From NCBI GenBank assembly GCA_030648645.1, contig JAUSHL010000017.1, positions 1-36,161 of the forward strand: a stretch of 36,161 nucleotides of DNA. The letters are read 5' to 3'. A program made the translations under genes and the position numbers. The DNA is from Candidatus Daviesbacteria bacterium. GTDB taxonomy: Bacteria > Patescibacteriota > Microgenomatia > Daviesbacterales > UBA10151. Shown here piece after piece: positions 34,937-36,161 of this stretch (within the stretch, counting starts at the first letter, position 1; the number at the start of each line of letters is the position of its first letter). The notes under the pieces were generated by a model. The model worked only from the letters and a program-made list of their open reading frames with translations. It searched no databases and was not told where the DNA came from.

Positions 34937-35986
34937 ATGGCATTTACAGAAAAAGAAATAAAAATTGCAGTAGGTGGTGGCGGATCCGGACCTTTACCTA
35001 TTGAAAATGAATTATTGAATGTTACACCGAACGTTTGGGGAATTACTCCTATTCATGATAGTGGAGGACATTCAGGGGATATTAGATCATTAGAACTGGG
35101 TATTTTACCACCAGGCGATGCGACTAATAGAATGGGAATACGAATTAGGAATAATCCAGAACTGCGTAAGCTTTTCACATTTCGTTGGAAATTACCAGAT
35201 AATAACCATTTGAACGGACATCGTCCAAGTAATGATTTATTGGCAGGAGCTCAAATGATTGCCGGTAGTCATTCTGAGGCTATTAAATTACTTGAAAACG
35301 CATTTTCTGCCCATTATATTGGCAGAATATTTCCTGCTAGTGATGATGATGTTCATTTAAGAGCTATCTTGGAAGATGGATCTTTTATTGATGGTGAACA
35401 TAAAATTGATAAAAGAACTAATTGTGAACCACCTATTAAAGACATAGTTTTTATAGACAATAAAGGCGAGATTTGTGTACCAAATCCTAATCCTGAAGCA
35501 ATAGAAGCTATTTCCATGGCAGATATTTTTGTAATTCCACCAAGTAGTTGGCGAACTTCTAATCAACCACAACTACGAACTATCCGTTCGGCAATAGTGA
35601 ACAATAAAATTCCTGTAGTATGTTTTTGTAATGCTGTCACTAATTATTCTGAAACTCATGGTTTTTCTGCATCTGACTTTGCCAGAGGTGTTTATTCAGA
35701 ATTAGGAGTAATGATAGATTATTTTTTTGTTAACATGCCAAATCATAAAATTCCTGAAACATATGATGAAGAAAAGTCCTATCCAGTTACACCGGATGGT
35801 GAAAATTGTTGTCAATTTGCTAAACATGTTTATGGTTTACCCTTAACCACTATACGTCAAATTAATGAAAAACCAACAATCAGGCATGATGGGAAAATTA
35901 CAACTTCTCTAATTATGGCAATTGCCCAAAATAAGAATTTAGAATCAGCCTTTGCAGAGCATAATATAATTCCAGTTCGTTGGTAA
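34937..35986 (+). CDS. YvcK/CofD-like (2-phospho-L-lactate transferase superfamily)
   Basis: IAVGGGGSG...IHDSGGHSGDIR, GILPPGDATNRM, ADIFVIPPSSWRTS. Confidence 0.87.
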   Translation: MAFTEKEIKIAVGGGGSGPLPIENELLNVTPNVWGITPIHDSGGHSGDIRSLELGILPPGDATNRMGIRIRNNPELRKLFTFRWKLPDNNHLNGHRPSNDLLAGAQMIAGSHSEAIKLLENAFSAHYIGRIFPASDDDVHLRAILEDGSFIDGEHKIDKRTNCEPPIKDIVFIDNKGEICVPNPNPEAIEAISMADIFVIPPSSWRTSNQPQLRTIRSAIVNNKIPVVCFCNAVTNYSETHGFSASDFARGVYSELGVMIDYFFVNMPNHKIPETYDEEKSYPVTPDGENCCQFAKHVYGLPLTTIRQINEKPTIRHDGKITTSLIMAIAQNKNLESAFAEHNIIPVRW

Positions 35987-36020
35987 ATTACTCTATAAAT
36001 TGGTAGAATATGAATGGTAA

Positions 36021-36095
36021 GCCCCTGTAGCTCAACTGGATAGAGCGCTTCGCTTCGGACGAAGAGGTTTGCGGGTTCGATTCCTGCCAGGGGTA
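36021..36095 (+). tRNA. tRNA-Arg(TCG)
   Basis: Acceptor gcccctg/caggggt, anticodon arm cttcgCTTCGGAcgaag, T-loop TTCGATT. Confidence 0.9.
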
Positions 36096-36106
36096 CTTAG
36101 TGAGAA

Positions 36107-36161
36107 GAGCGCGTAGCTCAACGGTAGAGCAGTACCCTCTTAAGGTATTGGTTGAGAGTTC
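36107..36161 (+). tRNA. tRNA-Lys(CTT), truncated by window end
   Basis: gcgcgtagctcaacggtagagca, anticodon loop CTCTTAA. Confidence 0.78.

Overview
AT-rich bacterial chromosomal window whose gene style resembles Patescibacteria/CPR (inference only, no marker gene seen). It encodes mostly small housekeeping and envelope proteins: NUDIX, HIT, sortase, SGNH hydrolase, CapA, PAP2, a YvcK/CofD-like protein, radical SAM, Pol IV and HicBA, plus six complete tRNAs and one cut by the window end. Four things stand out. (1) About 6.0-19.2 kb is an accessory island. The last ~14 nt of tRNA-Gly(TCC) recurs in the same orientation (6008, 16198, 18989, plus diverged copies at 14951 and 17712), separating blocks of cargo genes. 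This looks like serial accretion of cassettes at a tRNA 3' end; no recombinase gene is visible in the window. The cargo includes a 7-gene glycan/nucleotidyl-transfer operon, a GT14-like enzyme, DinB-like, HEAT alkylation-repair and Fic genes, and an IS with four related end repeats. (2) At 22664-22815 a near-consensus promoter is followed from its predicted +1 by four consecutive hairpins, all capped by GNRA tetraloops, the last a terminator. This is a strong candidate structured small RNA. (3) Palindromic repeats of the GTCATTGCGAGG and GTCATCCC/GGAATGAC types lie in frame inside coding sequences: twice in Pol IV, once in a methyltransferase, once in a coiled-coil protein. (4) Three tRNA genes each have a truncated copy of one gene end 45-53 bp to their left. 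All calls were made by eye from sequence and translations; no database or folding software was run.
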